Shown: positions 14,968 through 22,465, numbered from the stretch's first letter. The stretch is DNA of 64,000 nt from Halomonas organivorans (GCF_014192055.1 NZ_JACHXM010000003.1:186001-250000); one strand, 5' to 3'. The notes: generated by a model not told the origin, from the letters alone. Made by a program: numbers and translations.

Positions 14968-17067
14968 TCACCTCTGAACCCCATACAGGCTCTTCATCTG
15001 CCGGTCCATGGACCCGTCTTGAAAGTTCTTCCTCATGCGTTGATCGACAACCTTCTGCACCCACAAATGAAGCTCTCGGCGGCCATCACCCCCTTGTCGA
15101 TCCTCTCGGCGCCCCACCTGCATCGGCTCACCCCCCTCGTTGTGGATGTGAACCTCAACACCCCCTAGCGCGGAGCCCGCGGCCGATGAGCCCCCGCCAA
15201 CGCGACCGCCTTTCAGATAACCGCGGGTGTTCTTGAGCTGCTCGAGCATCGGCAGCATGCCGGGCTGATCGACGACCGCCTTGGGCATGACGAACTCGCC
15301 GCGGTGGACGATGCCCGCCACGTCGTGCTTGCTGCCGTCGCCGGTGTAGCCGCCGTTGGCCCAGCTCCCGCCGCCTGCCACAGATAGGGCTGAATCAATC
15401 GCCATGCCCGAGACGCCGGAGCTTGAACCGAAGGAGGTTCCGGCCGAGGGCCAGCCGAAGAGACCGCTGATCATGCCGCCCCAGTCGAAGCCGCCAATGG
15501 CATTACCCAGAGGCTCAGTGACGTTGCGGCGAAGAGTGATGCGCGCGATGTCCTTGGCGATGCCCTGAAGCACGCTGCGCAGATCCTCGCCCTCGATAAC
15601 AGCGTCCTCGAACGCAGATTGGAAGGTGAAACCGAGATCCCGGGCCGCGTCGTTGACCTTGTCCATGGCCTTCTCGCCGTTCAGGCCGTACGCCTCGGCG
15701 GCGCTCTGGCTGCTGCGGTAGCTCTCTTCCAGGTCGTTGAGCAGCGCCCCCAGCTCGGTGGCCGCCATACCCTCGCGGACGGCGTAGCTGATCAGGGTCA
15801 GCTTGTCCTGCATGTACTGCCGCTGGGAGGCTTCGAGAGGGCGTAGATCGTCGCGCAAGCCGCGGTAGGCACGGCCGAGCTCGTCTACGCTTTCCTTTTC
15901 ATCTTCCAGAGGGGCCCCCAATCCAGGCAGTCGGGTCTTGGGCGGCGTAAGCGGGTCCAAGTCTAGGGTGTCAGGCACAGTGACCCCGGTATCCAGATTC
16001 AGCAACTCCTTCTTCCGGTCGATAAGGCGCCCATATTCCTCCTGCAGCTCCTGCAGGGCCTGTACAGCATCCTGGGCCTGAGGCGAGTTCTCCCCGAACA
16101 GGTCGATACGCGCCTCGAGCCTGGCCTTGTCATCGAAAAGGCGCTCAAGCTCGGCATTGATGCCGGCAAGCGAGCGCTTGGCCTCGTTATCACGGAAGGA
16201 GTCCATGAAGATGTTGAAGCCGCGAGCCAGCGCAGCCAGCCCCTCGCTGGTAGTCTCCAGAGATTCCTTGATCAGGCTGTCGAACTGCAGGACGGCGCGA
16301 CTAGTCTCGGTACGGATCTGCTGGCCAAGCTGGTTGAATCCCTGGGCTAGCTCTCTCAGGCGCTCAACCTCCGACTGAGAAAGCACGGCATTGAGGTCAC
16401 GCGCCTCCTTGGCCATGTCCCGAAGCGCTCGAGCGTTGTTGGTCAGGAGCGGCTGGAGGCGCGATGCTTCATCGGCCACGCTCTCGAGATAGAAGACCTG
16501 CTCCTCCATCGAGAGATTGGCCGCGTCCATGCCTTGCTGAAGCTTGATGAGCACTTGGGGGCCGGAGAGATTGCGAAACTCCTCCGCCGTCTGCCCGACC
16601 AGTGGAGCGATGTTCTCGAAGTAGTCGGCGAGCTCTCCGCCTCCTGTTGCCAGGAAATCGCCCACGCGGTCCTGACTGTCACGGAAGATGTCGGCGAGCC
16701 TCTCCTGCTGGACATTCACGCTCTTGGCCGCGTAGGCCAACTGCTGATAGGCCTCGACTGACACGCCGGCCTGACGGGCCTGGCTGGTCAGCTCCTGGGC
16801 CGACTGCGCAGCGCGCTGGGTTAATACCAGCATCGCCGCCGAGAGCCCTGTGAACGCCGCCGTGCCGGCTATGGCCACGGACTTCACGCTAGCGGCAATA
16901 GGCCTGAGCTTAGAGAAAGAGCGGGAGACGCGATCGCTCTCATCCTTCACGTCATCCAGCCGGCGCTCCATACGCTTTGAGGAGCGGGACACATCCCGTT
17001 CAGCCTCGAGAAGCGCTTCAGTCTGCGCATCTACCGTGAAATGAATCCCGCCGAGATCACCGTCCAT
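14968..17067 (-). CDS. Phage tail tape measure protein
   Basis: 699-aa protein with a long N-terminal coiled coil (ERDVSRSSKRMERRLDDVKDES), a hydrophobic segment at about residues 60-85 (SVAIAGTAAFTGLSAAML), and extended helical repeats. The C-terminus is typical of lambda-like tape measures, with GGYTGDGSKHDVAGIVHRGEFVMPK and a glycine-rich tail. Tape measure proteins set tail length and are ejected into the host. At about 700 aa it would specify a short tail of roughly 100 nm by the usual 0.15 nm per residue rule. No tube, chaperone or baseplate genes accompany it, which is odd for a functional tail operon. Confidence 0.88.
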   Translation of the reverse strand: MDGDLGGIHFTVDAQTEALLEAERDVSRSSKRMERRLDDVKDESDRVSRSFSKLRPIAASVKSVAIAGTAAFTGLSAAMLVLTQRAAQSAQELTSQARQAGVSVEAYQQLAYAAKSVNVQQERLADIFRDSQDRVGDFLATGGGELADYFENIAPLVGQTAEEFRNLSGPQVLIKLQQGMDAANLSMEEQVFYLESVADEASRLQPLLTNNARALRDMAKEARDLNAVLSQSEVERLRELAQGFNQLGQQIRTETSRAVLQFDSLIKESLETTSEGLAALARGFNIFMDSFRDNEAKRSLAGINAELERLFDDKARLEARIDLFGENSPQAQDAVQALQELQEEYGRLIDRKKELLNLDTGVTVPDTLDLDPLTPPKTRLPGLGAPLEDEKESVDELGRAYRGLRDDLRPLEASQRQYMQDKLTLISYAVREGMAATELGALLNDLEESYRSSQSAAEAYGLNGEKAMDKVNDAARDLGFTFQSAFEDAVIEGEDLRSVLQGIAKDIARITLRRNVTEPLGNAIGGFDWGGMISGLFGWPSAGTSFGSSSGVSGMAIDSALSVAGGGSWANGGYTGDGSKHDVAGIVHRGEFVMPKAVVDQPGMLPMLEQLKNTRGYLKGGRVGGGSSAAGSALGGVEVHIHNEGGEPMQVGRREDRQGGDGRRELHLWVQKVVDQRMRKNFQDGSMDRQMKSLYGVQR

Positions 17068-17075
17068 ACATCACC

Positions 17076-17657
17076 TCAATCCAAGGGATAGCTCTTGGCG
17101 TGCCCCGGCCCCACTGGAAAACCGTTCTCTCCCTGGTGCATGACGACTTCGGCCCGCTCGAACATGCCCTTCCCAACGCTACACACGCGGCGGGAGGTGA
17201 AGGCCCCCACATTCGGAACCTCGATGGCGTCCTTGGCGCCAGACTTGTCGATGATCTTGAGCGCGCCGGCATGTACCGCTTGTGCCTGCTCCCGGATCTC
17301 GGCATAGCGATCCAGGTGGCTGGCAAGCGTTTTCCAGGCCTCGTCAATGGCTGCCGCGGCCTCTTCTGCTTGCTCTGCCAAAGCGGAATGTTCATCCACC
17401 ACGCCCTTGAGCTTGGTCTGGGCGTCCTCGGCCCTGGCGATCGGCAGCCGAGCCTCGAGCGCCTGTCGCTCCACTCGCAGTCTCCGCGCCTGGCGCTCGG
17501 CCTCCAGGTGCGCGTCCTCGACTGCATCAACGTCGCCGCCATCGGCGATGACCCTACCCAGCTCGGCATCGAGATCCCGGGCATCGAAGGCACGTTGCTC
17601 CTCGGTGACCTCGGCCAGGCGCTGCTCGACGGCCTCAAGACTCATGGTGTTGATCAT
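17076..17657 (-). CDS. Coiled-coil phage protein of unknown function
   Basis: 193-aa protein. The N-terminal two thirds is a continuous charged coiled coil (EAVEQRLAEVTEEQRAFDARDLDAEL through LEARLPIARAEDAQTKLKG). The C-terminus is a short globular part with a cysteine (TSRRVCSVGKGMFERAEVVMHQGENGFPVGPG). The ATG at 17657 overlaps the previous stop (ATGA), with GGAGGGC upstream. It lies directly upstream of the tape-measure gene, where capsid scaffolds or tail chaperones often sit, but no similarity allows a call. Confidence 0.6.
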   Translation of the reverse strand: MINTMSLEAVEQRLAEVTEEQRAFDARDLDAELGRVIADGGDVDAVEDAHLEAERQARRLRVERQALEARLPIARAEDAQTKLKGVVDEHSALAEQAEEAAAAIDEAWKTLASHLDRYAEIREQAQAVHAGALKIIDKSGAKDAIEVPNVGAFTSRRVCSVGKGMFERAEVVMHQGENGFPVGPGHAKSYPLD

Positions 17658-17845
17658 GCTGGTTGCCCTCCAGGGCGGTGTGGTTGAGGGGTCTGCTCGC
17701 TGATGAAAACCAGCCAGCCGGCGGCATTTACGTCGCCACGTTCAGCGGCTTGCTGCAGGAGCTGGTAATAGCTGGCGATGGCCGCTTTGCCGGGGCGAAT
17801 GTTGCGGGCTCCGGCTGGACGGCCGCCTCGCTTCCCTTGGCTCAT
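17654..17845 (-). CDS. Small phage protein with basic GRPAGARN N-terminus
   Basis: 63-aa product (MSQGKRGGRPAGARNIRPGKAAIASYYQLLQQAAERGDVNAAGWLVFISEQ...). The basic glycine-rich start followed by a helix-turn-helix-like stretch resembles small terminase-associated proteins, but no family is certain. It is the first gene of the tape-measure operon. GAGGTGATACGTC precedes the ATG, and the GTGATACG part of this ribosome-binding region is also part of the element's repeated composite motif (17848-17887). Confidence 0.6.
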   Translation of the reverse strand: MSQGKRGGRPAGARNIRPGKAAIASYYQLLQQAAERGDVNAAGWLVFISEQTPQPHRPGGQPA

Positions 17846-17847
17846 GA

Positions 17848-17887
17848 CGTATCACCTCGGTGGATGGAATCGCATTTTTGTTGGGTA
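17848..17887 (-). promoter_or_regulatory. Composite motif copy upstream of the tape-measure operon
   Basis: On the minus strand TACCCAACAAA (17887-17877) is followed 32 bp on by GTGATACG (17855-17848), just before the 17845 start codon. The same pair in the same order occurs near both ends of the element. A second, weaker CCAACAA lies one helical turn further upstream. The surrounding 100 bp is AT-rich. Likely a promoter/operator bound by an element-encoded protein; it could be the integrase, AlpA or an activator. Confidence 0.45.
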
Positions 17888-17999
17888 TATTGTTGGTTAT
17901 TTGGAGTTTATACCCATAAACCATTGTTTTCAAATACTCCGATGCGGACCACATCTCCGCCAAACACCGCGACGTGAACCATGACCGATGTCAGGCAAC

Positions 18000-18029
18000 G
18001 GGGTGGTACGGGGTGGTACGGGGTAGAAC
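18000..18029 (+). repeat. Three tandem 10-bp repeats in the divergent control region
   Basis: GGGGTGGTAC occurs twice in tandem (18000-18009, 18010-18019), followed by a third variant GGGGTAGAAC (18020-18029). The 10-bp period places the copies on one face of the helix. They lie between the divergent starts at 17845 (minus) and 18111 (plus). This arrangement suggests an operator. Nothing identifies the binding protein. Confidence 0.45.
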
Positions 18030-18110
18030 AACAAAACTCGGTCGGGCACCATCTGGGTGGCCAGCATAGAGACTGGTGGAATAGAGCAAACAGGATCGTA
18101 GGGAACCAAA

Positions 18111-18599
18111 ATGAAGAAGATCATTCTTGCCGCGGCCGCATCACTCACTCTTGCGGGGTGTGCGGGCCCCTCAGTGATGCCACCCAACACGTCCACGGGG
18201 AACCAAACGGAAGCCTACAGCGCTGACTTTGATAGCGTTTGGGAAGGTGCCGTTGACTGGTTCGCCGTCAACAACATCCCAATCAAAAATATCGAGAAAG
18301 ATTCTGGAATCATCGGCTCCGAATACACACTTGGGGCAAACTACTCGCAGATTGACTGCGGCACCGTTAATCCAGGTGCGATGCACATCCTGCTCAACCA
18401 GAATGTAGTGGCCAATATCAATGTTCTAGTCCGAGAAACAAGTGCCGGCACCACCGTCCAGCCCAACGTTTTTGGACACGGAACAGCAATGCTGCGAGAT
18501 AACTGGAACGGTATGCCCGTACAGCTCCGGCTTGATAACTGCGTCAGCACTGGCGAGCTCGAAAGAAGCTTGCATCAGTACCTCAGCAGGAGCCTGTAA
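18111..18599 (+). CDS. Lipoprotein of unknown function (cargo gene)
   Basis: 162-aa predicted lipoprotein. The type II signal peptide MKKIILAAAASLTLAGC ends in lipobox LAGC with the lipidated Cys17. The mature part has YSADFDSVWEGAVDWFAVNNIPIKNIEKDSGIIGSEYTL, like small lipoproteins with a BamC/DUF3576-type fold, plus three further cysteines. Codon use is distinctly less GC-rich than in the host. It is on the plus strand, alone, with its own upstream region, so it is probably a lysogenic-conversion gene expressed from the integrated element. Function unknown; localisation to an outer or inner membrane cannot be fixed, although residue +2 is Ala, which favours the outer membrane. Confidence 0.75.
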   Translation: MKKIILAAAASLTLAGCAGPSVMPPNTSTGNQTEAYSADFDSVWEGAVDWFAVNNIPIKNIEKDSGIIGSEYTLGANYSQIDCGTVNPGAMHILLNQNVVANINVLVRETSAGTTVQPNVFGHGTAMLRDNWNGMPVQLRLDNCVSTGELERSLHQYLSRSL

Positions 18600-18693
18600 T
18601 GCCCCCTTTCGCGGGTTTCATGGTCTTTGAGGAAGGCGTGGGACAAGCGGCCAACGGCCTTGTTCTTTCTCTGTTCTGATCAGCAGCAACCAA

Positions 18694-18721
18694 ATCGGCC
18701 CCGGCAAGCGACGGGGCCGAT
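18694..18721. terminator. Perfect 10-bp hairpin between convergent genes
   Basis: ATCGGCCCCG (18694-18703), 8-nt loop, CGGGGCCGAT (18712-18721). It lies between the plus-strand lipoprotein and the minus-strand gene ending at 18745. It probably serves as a bidirectional terminator although U-tracts are weak. Confidence 0.55.
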
Positions 18722-18744
18722 AGTGGGCAAGGTTCGGGCAAGGG

Positions 18745-19029
18745 TCAGTGCAGCGGCTTGGGTGGCGTGGTGCGTAGCTGGTCGGCTATGTCCATCTTCT
18801 CGGCATGGGCCAGCAAGTCCTCCTCGCTGGCACCCAGCGCCTGGGCCAGGTCGGCCAGGTTGAACATGGGCCTTCCCTCCTCATCGACGCCTGACGGTTT
18901 CAGGCCCGGAAAGAACTCCTCCATGCCATGGCGCAGCGTCTCCAGGATCGGGCCGCGCAGGAACATCGGATGATCCTCGTCATGGGCGGCAGCATGGGCC
19001 AGAGTGTCGCGGATGATGGCGTCGGTCAT
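18745..19029 (-). CDS. Phage protein of unknown function
   Basis: 94-aa acidic protein (MTDAIIRDTLAHAAAHDEDHPMFLRGPILETLRHGMEEFFPGLKPSG...). The start at 19029 has GGAAG 8 nt upstream; an ATG two codons earlier is the alternative. The C-terminal half (FNLADLAQALGASEEDLLAHAEKM) has a helix-turn-helix-like pattern. It follows the 19046-19579 gene with a 16-bp gap, at the end of the replication operon. No family recognised. Confidence 0.6.
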   Translation of the reverse strand: MTDAIIRDTLAHAAAHDEDHPMFLRGPILETLRHGMEEFFPGLKPSGVDEEGRPMFNLADLAQALGASEEDLLAHAEKMDIADQLRTTPPKPLH

Positions 19030-19045
19030 GGGCATGTCTTCCAGG

Positions 19046-19579
19046 TCAGGGCGTCCGGTGGTCGTGCTGCATGCGCCAGCTGTCAGGCCGGATGAGGGCC
19101 AATAAGGTGCGGTTGGCGGCCCTCCTTCCAGCGTTCTCTTGGCGATGCGGCTTAGGCTCAGCCTCGGCGGCCTGCATCCAGGTCTGGATGTACCGCCTGG
19201 CAGCCCTCTCCATCGCTAACGGCGGGAGGGTGGCCAAGCGCGACCACACGTATTGCCGATCCTCTCGAAGCAGCGGCACCTGGCCGGCGATCCACTCGAG
19301 CCAGTCGGTCCGACTCGCCGCCTCAGGGTCAGGTTCTGATGCAACTCCGGAGGGCTCGCCAGGGGCTAAAAGTTGCACGGTTTCAGGGGTGTCGGTTGCA
19401 GCCGAGTTGCAATCACGGTTGCTTTCAATCTCTCGCAACCGCTTGTCTGCCAAGGCTTTGAGTCCGCCGGTTGCACTCCCGGTTGCATCCTGACCCCGCG
19501 AAGTTGCCCCCTTGGACTGGGAAAGTTGCGGGTTGCATCCCCTAGGGGGTGCAACGTGCAACTCTGGACGATCGCTCAT
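19046..19579 (-). CDS. Hypothetical protein of the replication operon
   Basis: 177-aa protein. The N-terminal half is low-complexity and likely disordered (GCNPQLSQSKGATSRGQDATG...). The C-terminal half is helical (WIAGQVPLLREDRQYVWSRLATLPPLAMERAARRYIQTWMQAAEA...), a pattern seen in accessory proteins encoded beside RepA-like helicases of integrative elements. The ATG at 19579 overlaps the ATPase stop (TGATG), indicating translational coupling. It may be a helicase loader or partner, but that is inference from position. Confidence 0.6.
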   Translation of the reverse strand: MSDRPELHVAPPRGCNPQLSQSKGATSRGQDATGSATGGLKALADKRLREIESNRDCNSAATDTPETVQLLAPGEPSGVASEPDPEAASRTDWLEWIAGQVPLLREDRQYVWSRLATLPPLAMERAARRYIQTWMQAAEAEPKPHRQENAGRRAANRTLLALIRPDSWRMQHDHRTP

Positions 19580-20628
19580 CACTCACCCCCTCCCTTCTTG
19601 GCCAGCAAGCCATCCCGCTCGGCCCGCTTGCGATACCGAGTAGCCGTGCTTTTGTGGATGTCCAACTCCCGGGCCGCCTCTGTCGGCGACAGCCCCTCAT
19701 TGAGGAGATCAACGACCCGCTGATAGGTGCTCTCCTGGAGCGGGAGCCAGGACCAGGTGGTGCCCCCGCTTGGGGAGCTGACCAGCTCGATCTCTCGCCC
19801 CTTGGCGTCGTCACCGTAGAAGCCCCGATTCTTCTCGAAATGAAGCTCGAACTTGGCGCCCTGGGCGTCGTCGTCCTCGCCTTTCGGGTAGCGGAGCGCG
19901 ATGACGGTATCCAGTACGTCCTCCCGGCGGCTGGTGCCGCGCTGCTGACCGCCCTTTCCGGCGTGGTGGACGAACAGCACCGTCTTCCCCTGGGCCCGCA
20001 TACGCAGGGCCCATTCCTGCACCATCAGCCAGCTTTCGCCTTCGTTCTCCTTTCCGGTCCGACAAAGGGTCGCGATGTTGTCCACCACGATGAGCTTGGC
20101 GGGATCGGTGAAGGGCTCGAGGGCTGTTTGGCCTTCCACGGTCGAGAGGTCCGGCATCCCCCTGGGCTGCAAGTCAGGCGTCAGCAGCTGCAGGGCCTCT
20201 GGCGCCGCCTCGTGCTCAGTGCTCTGGATGATGCTTGCGAATCGCTCCTGAAGGGCGATGGCCGGCATCTCCCCATCCAGGTAGAGCACCGGCGCCGGGG
20301 AAGGCGCCTCCCAGCCGAGAAAGGATCCTCCGGCAGCCACGGCGTAGCCCGCGTACATCGCAAACCAGGTCTTGCCGATGCCTCGAGGCGCATAGACCAT
20401 GGCCAGCCCGCTGGTGGGCAACCAGGGAGCCAGGAGCATGGTTCTCGGCGGGATGTTCAGGCCCAAGAAGTCGCCCAAGCTGATGGACTTCAGCGCCATC
20501 GATGCCGCGGTTTCCTCATAAGCACTTGCTGGCGGCGTCGGCGGCCCCTCGCTGGGAACCGGCCTCAGCTTAGCCGCGGTGTTGGCTCGCTCATCGAGCC
20601 AGCTGGCCCCTGTGTCACGTTCAGACAT
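19579..20628 (-). CDS. RepA-like AAA ATPase / replicative helicase (AAA_25 type)
   Basis: 349-aa RecA-fold ATPase. Walker A APRGIGKT is at about residues 80-87, VLYLDGEMP follows it (a typical RepA/AAA_25 element), Walker B KLIVVDN, then VLFVHHAGKGGQQRGTSRREDVLD, which corresponds to the sensor/hexamer-interface region. The C-terminus carries a helix-turn-helix (LSPTEAARELDIHKSTATRYRKRAERDGLL). Plasmid and satellite RepA helicases of this class unwind origins as hexamers. The start at 20628 overlaps the zinc-finger gene by 8 nt. This is the likely replication motor of the element. Confidence 0.82.
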   Translation of the reverse strand: MSERDTGASWLDERANTAAKLRPVPSEGPPTPPASAYEETAASMALKSISLGDFLGLNIPPRTMLLAPWLPTSGLAMVYAPRGIGKTWFAMYAGYAVAAGGSFLGWEAPSPAPVLYLDGEMPAIALQERFASIIQSTEHEAAPEALQLLTPDLQPRGMPDLSTVEGQTALEPFTDPAKLIVVDNIATLCRTGKENEGESWLMVQEWALRMRAQGKTVLFVHHAGKGGQQRGTSRREDVLDTVIALRYPKGEDDDAQGAKFELHFEKNRGFYGDDAKGREIELVSSPSGGTTWSWLPLQESTYQRVVDLLNEGLSPTEAARELDIHKSTATRYRKRAERDGLLAKKGGGE

Positions 20629-21094
20629 GGCAACCCACCTCCTCCGCGGCACCGCGCAGGCGCCCGACGGCCTTGGCCAGGCGGTCCAGGTCGGTGCGCT
20701 GGAGAGGCTTGCCAGACTGCACCGCCTCCGCCGCCAGCATGACCACCACCGCCTCCCTGGAGATGGCAGCCAACACATCTCGGGGGACCCAGCGCTCGCC
20801 GGATCGCTTGCTTGTGCGGAAGGCCTCCTGTTCCCGCTGGGGGAACAGGTCGGCCAAGGACATGCCGACGGCAGCCATCACATCCGCGGTCGGGCATCCG
20901 GTGAAGCACTTCACCAGCAGTGTGCCATCCTCGGTCTCTCGGATTGCCAGGCTCGGCGATCGGTCATCATGCGCTGGGCAGCATGCAAGCCACCTGCCCG
21001 TGCCATTCGCCTTTACCTTGTCCAACCGGGCGAGGAGCCGGTGCACATCGGCCCCGGTCCGATACTCAGCCCTCGGCAGCTGATCAGCTCGCAT
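20621..21094 (-). CDS. CHC2 zinc-finger (primase-type) protein lacking a catalytic domain
   Basis: 157-aa protein with a DnaG-type zinc-binding fold: Cys39-Pro-Ala-His42, then Cys63 and Cys67 (RWLACCPAHDDRSPSLAI...LLVKCFTGC), followed by PTADVMAAVGMSLADLFP. This is the primase zinc module seen in phage and plasmid primase-helicases. No TOPRIM or archaeo-eukaryotic primase domain follows; after about residue 85 there is only a helical tail. With the downstream RepA-like ATPase it looks like a primase-helicase split into two genes with the polymerising domain absent. The start (MRADQLPRAEY) overlaps the upstream stop by 11 nt. Confidence 0.8.
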   Translation of the reverse strand: MRADQLPRAEYRTGADVHRLLARLDKVKANGTGRWLACCPAHDDRSPSLAIRETEDGTLLVKCFTGCPTADVMAAVGMSLADLFPQREQEAFRTSKRSGERWVPRDVLAAISREAVVVMLAAEAVQSGKPLQRTDLDRLAKAVGRLRGAAEEVGCHV

Positions 21095-21311
21095 GGAAGG
21101 GCCCTCCTCCGTTGCGGCGGACTTCCTCAAAGCAGCCATGGATCGAGCGGATCGTATCCGCGATGTGCCCCGTGGCATCGACCAGGGGCTGGTAATGAGC
21201 CTGGGGATGACCGGCATCGGCCAGGGCATGGGCGACGGCATCCACCCGATCGCCCAGCGCCAGCAGCTCTTCAGTGACCTTCACCAGATCGGCAGCTTGC
21301 TCATACGTCAT
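21084..21311 (-). CDS. Small hypothetical protein
   Basis: 75-aa helical protein (MTYEQAADLVKVTEELLALGDRVDAVAHALADAGHPQAHYQPLVDATGHIADTI...). The start at 21311 has TTGAGG upstream and is 5 bp from the preceding stop. No domain recognised. Part of the coupled chain from 22193 to 19046. Confidence 0.55.
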   Translation of the reverse strand: MTYEQAADLVKVTEELLALGDRVDAVAHALADAGHPQAHYQPLVDATGHIADTIRSIHGCFEEVRRNGGGPFHAS

Positions 21312-21315
21312 AGCC

Positions 21316-21600
21316 TCAATGCCTCCCCTGCTTGTTCCCTGCGACCGTCTCGAAGGGAAGCGCCTCGATCTCGTCCACCAGCGCACTGGCTTCTCGCTCG
21401 GTGAGCTCGCCATACCACTTCATGATGAGAATGGCGCCACCACAGAAGAGCTTCCGGCTATTCAGCTCATCCTCGGTGCTGCTCTCGAGCAGCGTGTCCA
21501 GGGAAGCCGTGAGAGGATGGGCCCGGTGTCGCCCCATGAACTCGTCGATCCACATGCGAGCGTCCTGCGCCACGTTCAGGCGAATGGTTTTATCCGGCAT
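21316..21600 (-). CDS. Small hypothetical protein
   Basis: 94-aa protein (MPDKTIRLNVAQDARMWIDEFMGRHRAHPLTASLDTLLESSTEDELNSRKLFC...). The start is set at 21600 by the strong GGAGGTGACC just before the ATG; a longer start at 21621 exists. A mixed N-terminal strand followed by helices suggests a small DNA-binding or antitoxin-like fold, but no family is recognised. Confidence 0.6.
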   Translation of the reverse strand: MPDKTIRLNVAQDARMWIDEFMGRHRAHPLTASLDTLLESSTEDELNSRKLFCGGAILIMKWYGELTEREASALVDEIEALPFETVAGNKQGRH

Positions 21601-21799
21601 GGTCACCTCCACTGCCTGCATTGATCTCCTGGATTTTCGCCGTGTGGTAGGCGAGGTTCTCCATCAGCCCGGACATGATGTCGTCGTTCAAGACGTTGTG
21701 GTCTTCCTGGCCGCCGTAGTGATCAACCAGCAGCTCGGCCAATGCCCAAGCCTGGCGGGCGTGCGAATCGATATGATCAGAGGTGGTGGGGTAGCTCAT
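21590..21799 (-). CDS. Small hypothetical protein
   Basis: 69-aa acidic helical protein (MSYPTTSDHIDSHARQAWALAELLVDHYGGQEDHNVLNDDIMSGLMENLAYHTAKIQEI...). GAGGAGGGCGACGC lies before the ATG. It overlaps its neighbours on both sides by 4-11 nt. The ALAELLVDHYG...LNDDIMSGLMENLAYHTAKIQ pattern is like short phage proteins of the DUF3077/DUF6124 type, but I cannot assign it firmly. Confidence 0.55.
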   Translation of the reverse strand: MSYPTTSDHIDSHARQAWALAELLVDHYGGQEDHNVLNDDIMSGLMENLAYHTAKIQEINAGSGGDHAG

Positions 21800-22020
21800 G
21801 CGTCGCCCTCCTCATCCTGCAGCTCGCGGGCGAAGTCGTCGAAGTCGCAGGCGGCGATGTCGGCGGAATCATGGGAAAGACTGGCGATACGCTTGGCGTG
21901 CTTGATGGCATCGGGCTGATCCGACTCCATCAGCACCACGATGGTCTTGAACATCGTGGCGGCGTTTTGCAGGTGCTCACTCGCCAGGGTCAGGTTGTCG
22001 TAGTGATCGGTGTGATTCAT
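21796..22020 (-). CDS. Small hypothetical protein
   Basis: 74-aa acidic helical protein (MNHTDHYDNLTLASEHLQNAATMFKTIVVLMESDQPDAIKHAKRIASLSHDSADIAACDF...). CAGGAGGTGGCGTC precedes the ATG; the start overlaps the upstream stop and the end overlaps the next start (ATGA). Similar in size and style to the 21590-21799 product, possibly diverged paralogues. Function unknown. Confidence 0.55.
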   Translation of the reverse strand: MNHTDHYDNLTLASEHLQNAATMFKTIVVLMESDQPDAIKHAKRIASLSHDSADIAACDFDDFARELQDEEGDA

Positions 22021-22193
22021 GACGCCACCTCCTGGCCGGCAACGCGGGCCTCCAGGCGGCGAGCTTTCTGGATGTGGTGGTTATAGCGGCGCAGCCGAAC
22101 GGCGGCGCTTGAATCAGAGAAAAGGGCTGATTTCGCCATCGCTCGATGAGCAGCGGCGCGTGCGGACGCACTCCGGGTAAGGAGGGGGATCAT
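22017..22193 (-). CDS. Small basic hypothetical protein
   Basis: 58-aa Arg/Ala-rich protein (MIPLLTRSASARAAAHRAMAKSALFSDSSAAVRLRRYNHHIQKARRLEARVAGQEVAS). It overlaps the next gene by 4 nt (ATGA), which argues that this short frame is translated. AGGAG lies about 9 nt upstream. First gene of the replication operon downstream of the hairpin-rich region 22194-22440. No family recognised. Confidence 0.45.
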   Translation of the reverse strand: MIPLLTRSASARAAAHRAMAKSALFSDSSAAVRLRRYNHHIQKARRLEARVAGQEVAS

Positions 22194-22465
22194 GGGTCTG
22201 ACTCCTGTATCTGTGGAGTCGTCCCCGGCTGCGGCCAAGCAGCTGATGGGGGCGACTGTACGCGGGTTGGCCGACCGGGGATACAGGATCCCGGCACACC
22301 CGAAGGTGTCCCGCGCACAGCCGCCATAACGCATAGCGGGCACAAAAAAGCGCCTGCTATGAGAGGGGCGCTTGTGCGCCTGTATCCTTTCGACCGGCCA
22401 AGGTCGGCCACGGAATTTGCCGTGGCTCCCCCATGGTAGTGAGACGGGATGATATGCGCAAGCAT
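22190..22465 (-). CDS. Ash-like phage leader ORF
   Basis: 91-aa frame starting at the ATG that overlaps the alpA stop (TAATG). The segment VMAAVRGTPSGVPGSCIPGRPTRVQSPPS has the MxGRxGxxxGxPVSxxxG-like shape of the phage Ash family found beside alpA in P4-type elements. The DNA beneath it is rich in hairpins and contains a terminator at 22343-22373, so the conserved entity may be an RNA (C4/CI-type antisense regulator) and not a protein. Another frame over the same DNA is also open. Moderate to low confidence. Confidence 0.4.
   Translation of the reverse strand: MLAHIIPSHYHGGATANSVADLGRSKGYRRTSAPLIAGAFLCPLCVMAAVRGTPSGVPGSCIPGRPTRVQSPPSAAWPQPGTTPQIQESDP
22343..22373 (-). terminator. Intrinsic terminator downstream of alpA
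   Basis: On the minus strand AAGCGCC, an 12-nt loop, then GGCGCTTTTTTG: a 7-bp stem with a U6 tract (stem arms 22348-22354 and 22367-22373). It lies inside the Ash-like ORF, so transcription from alpA would normally stop here unless anti-terminated, as in the P4 immunity region. Confidence 0.65.
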
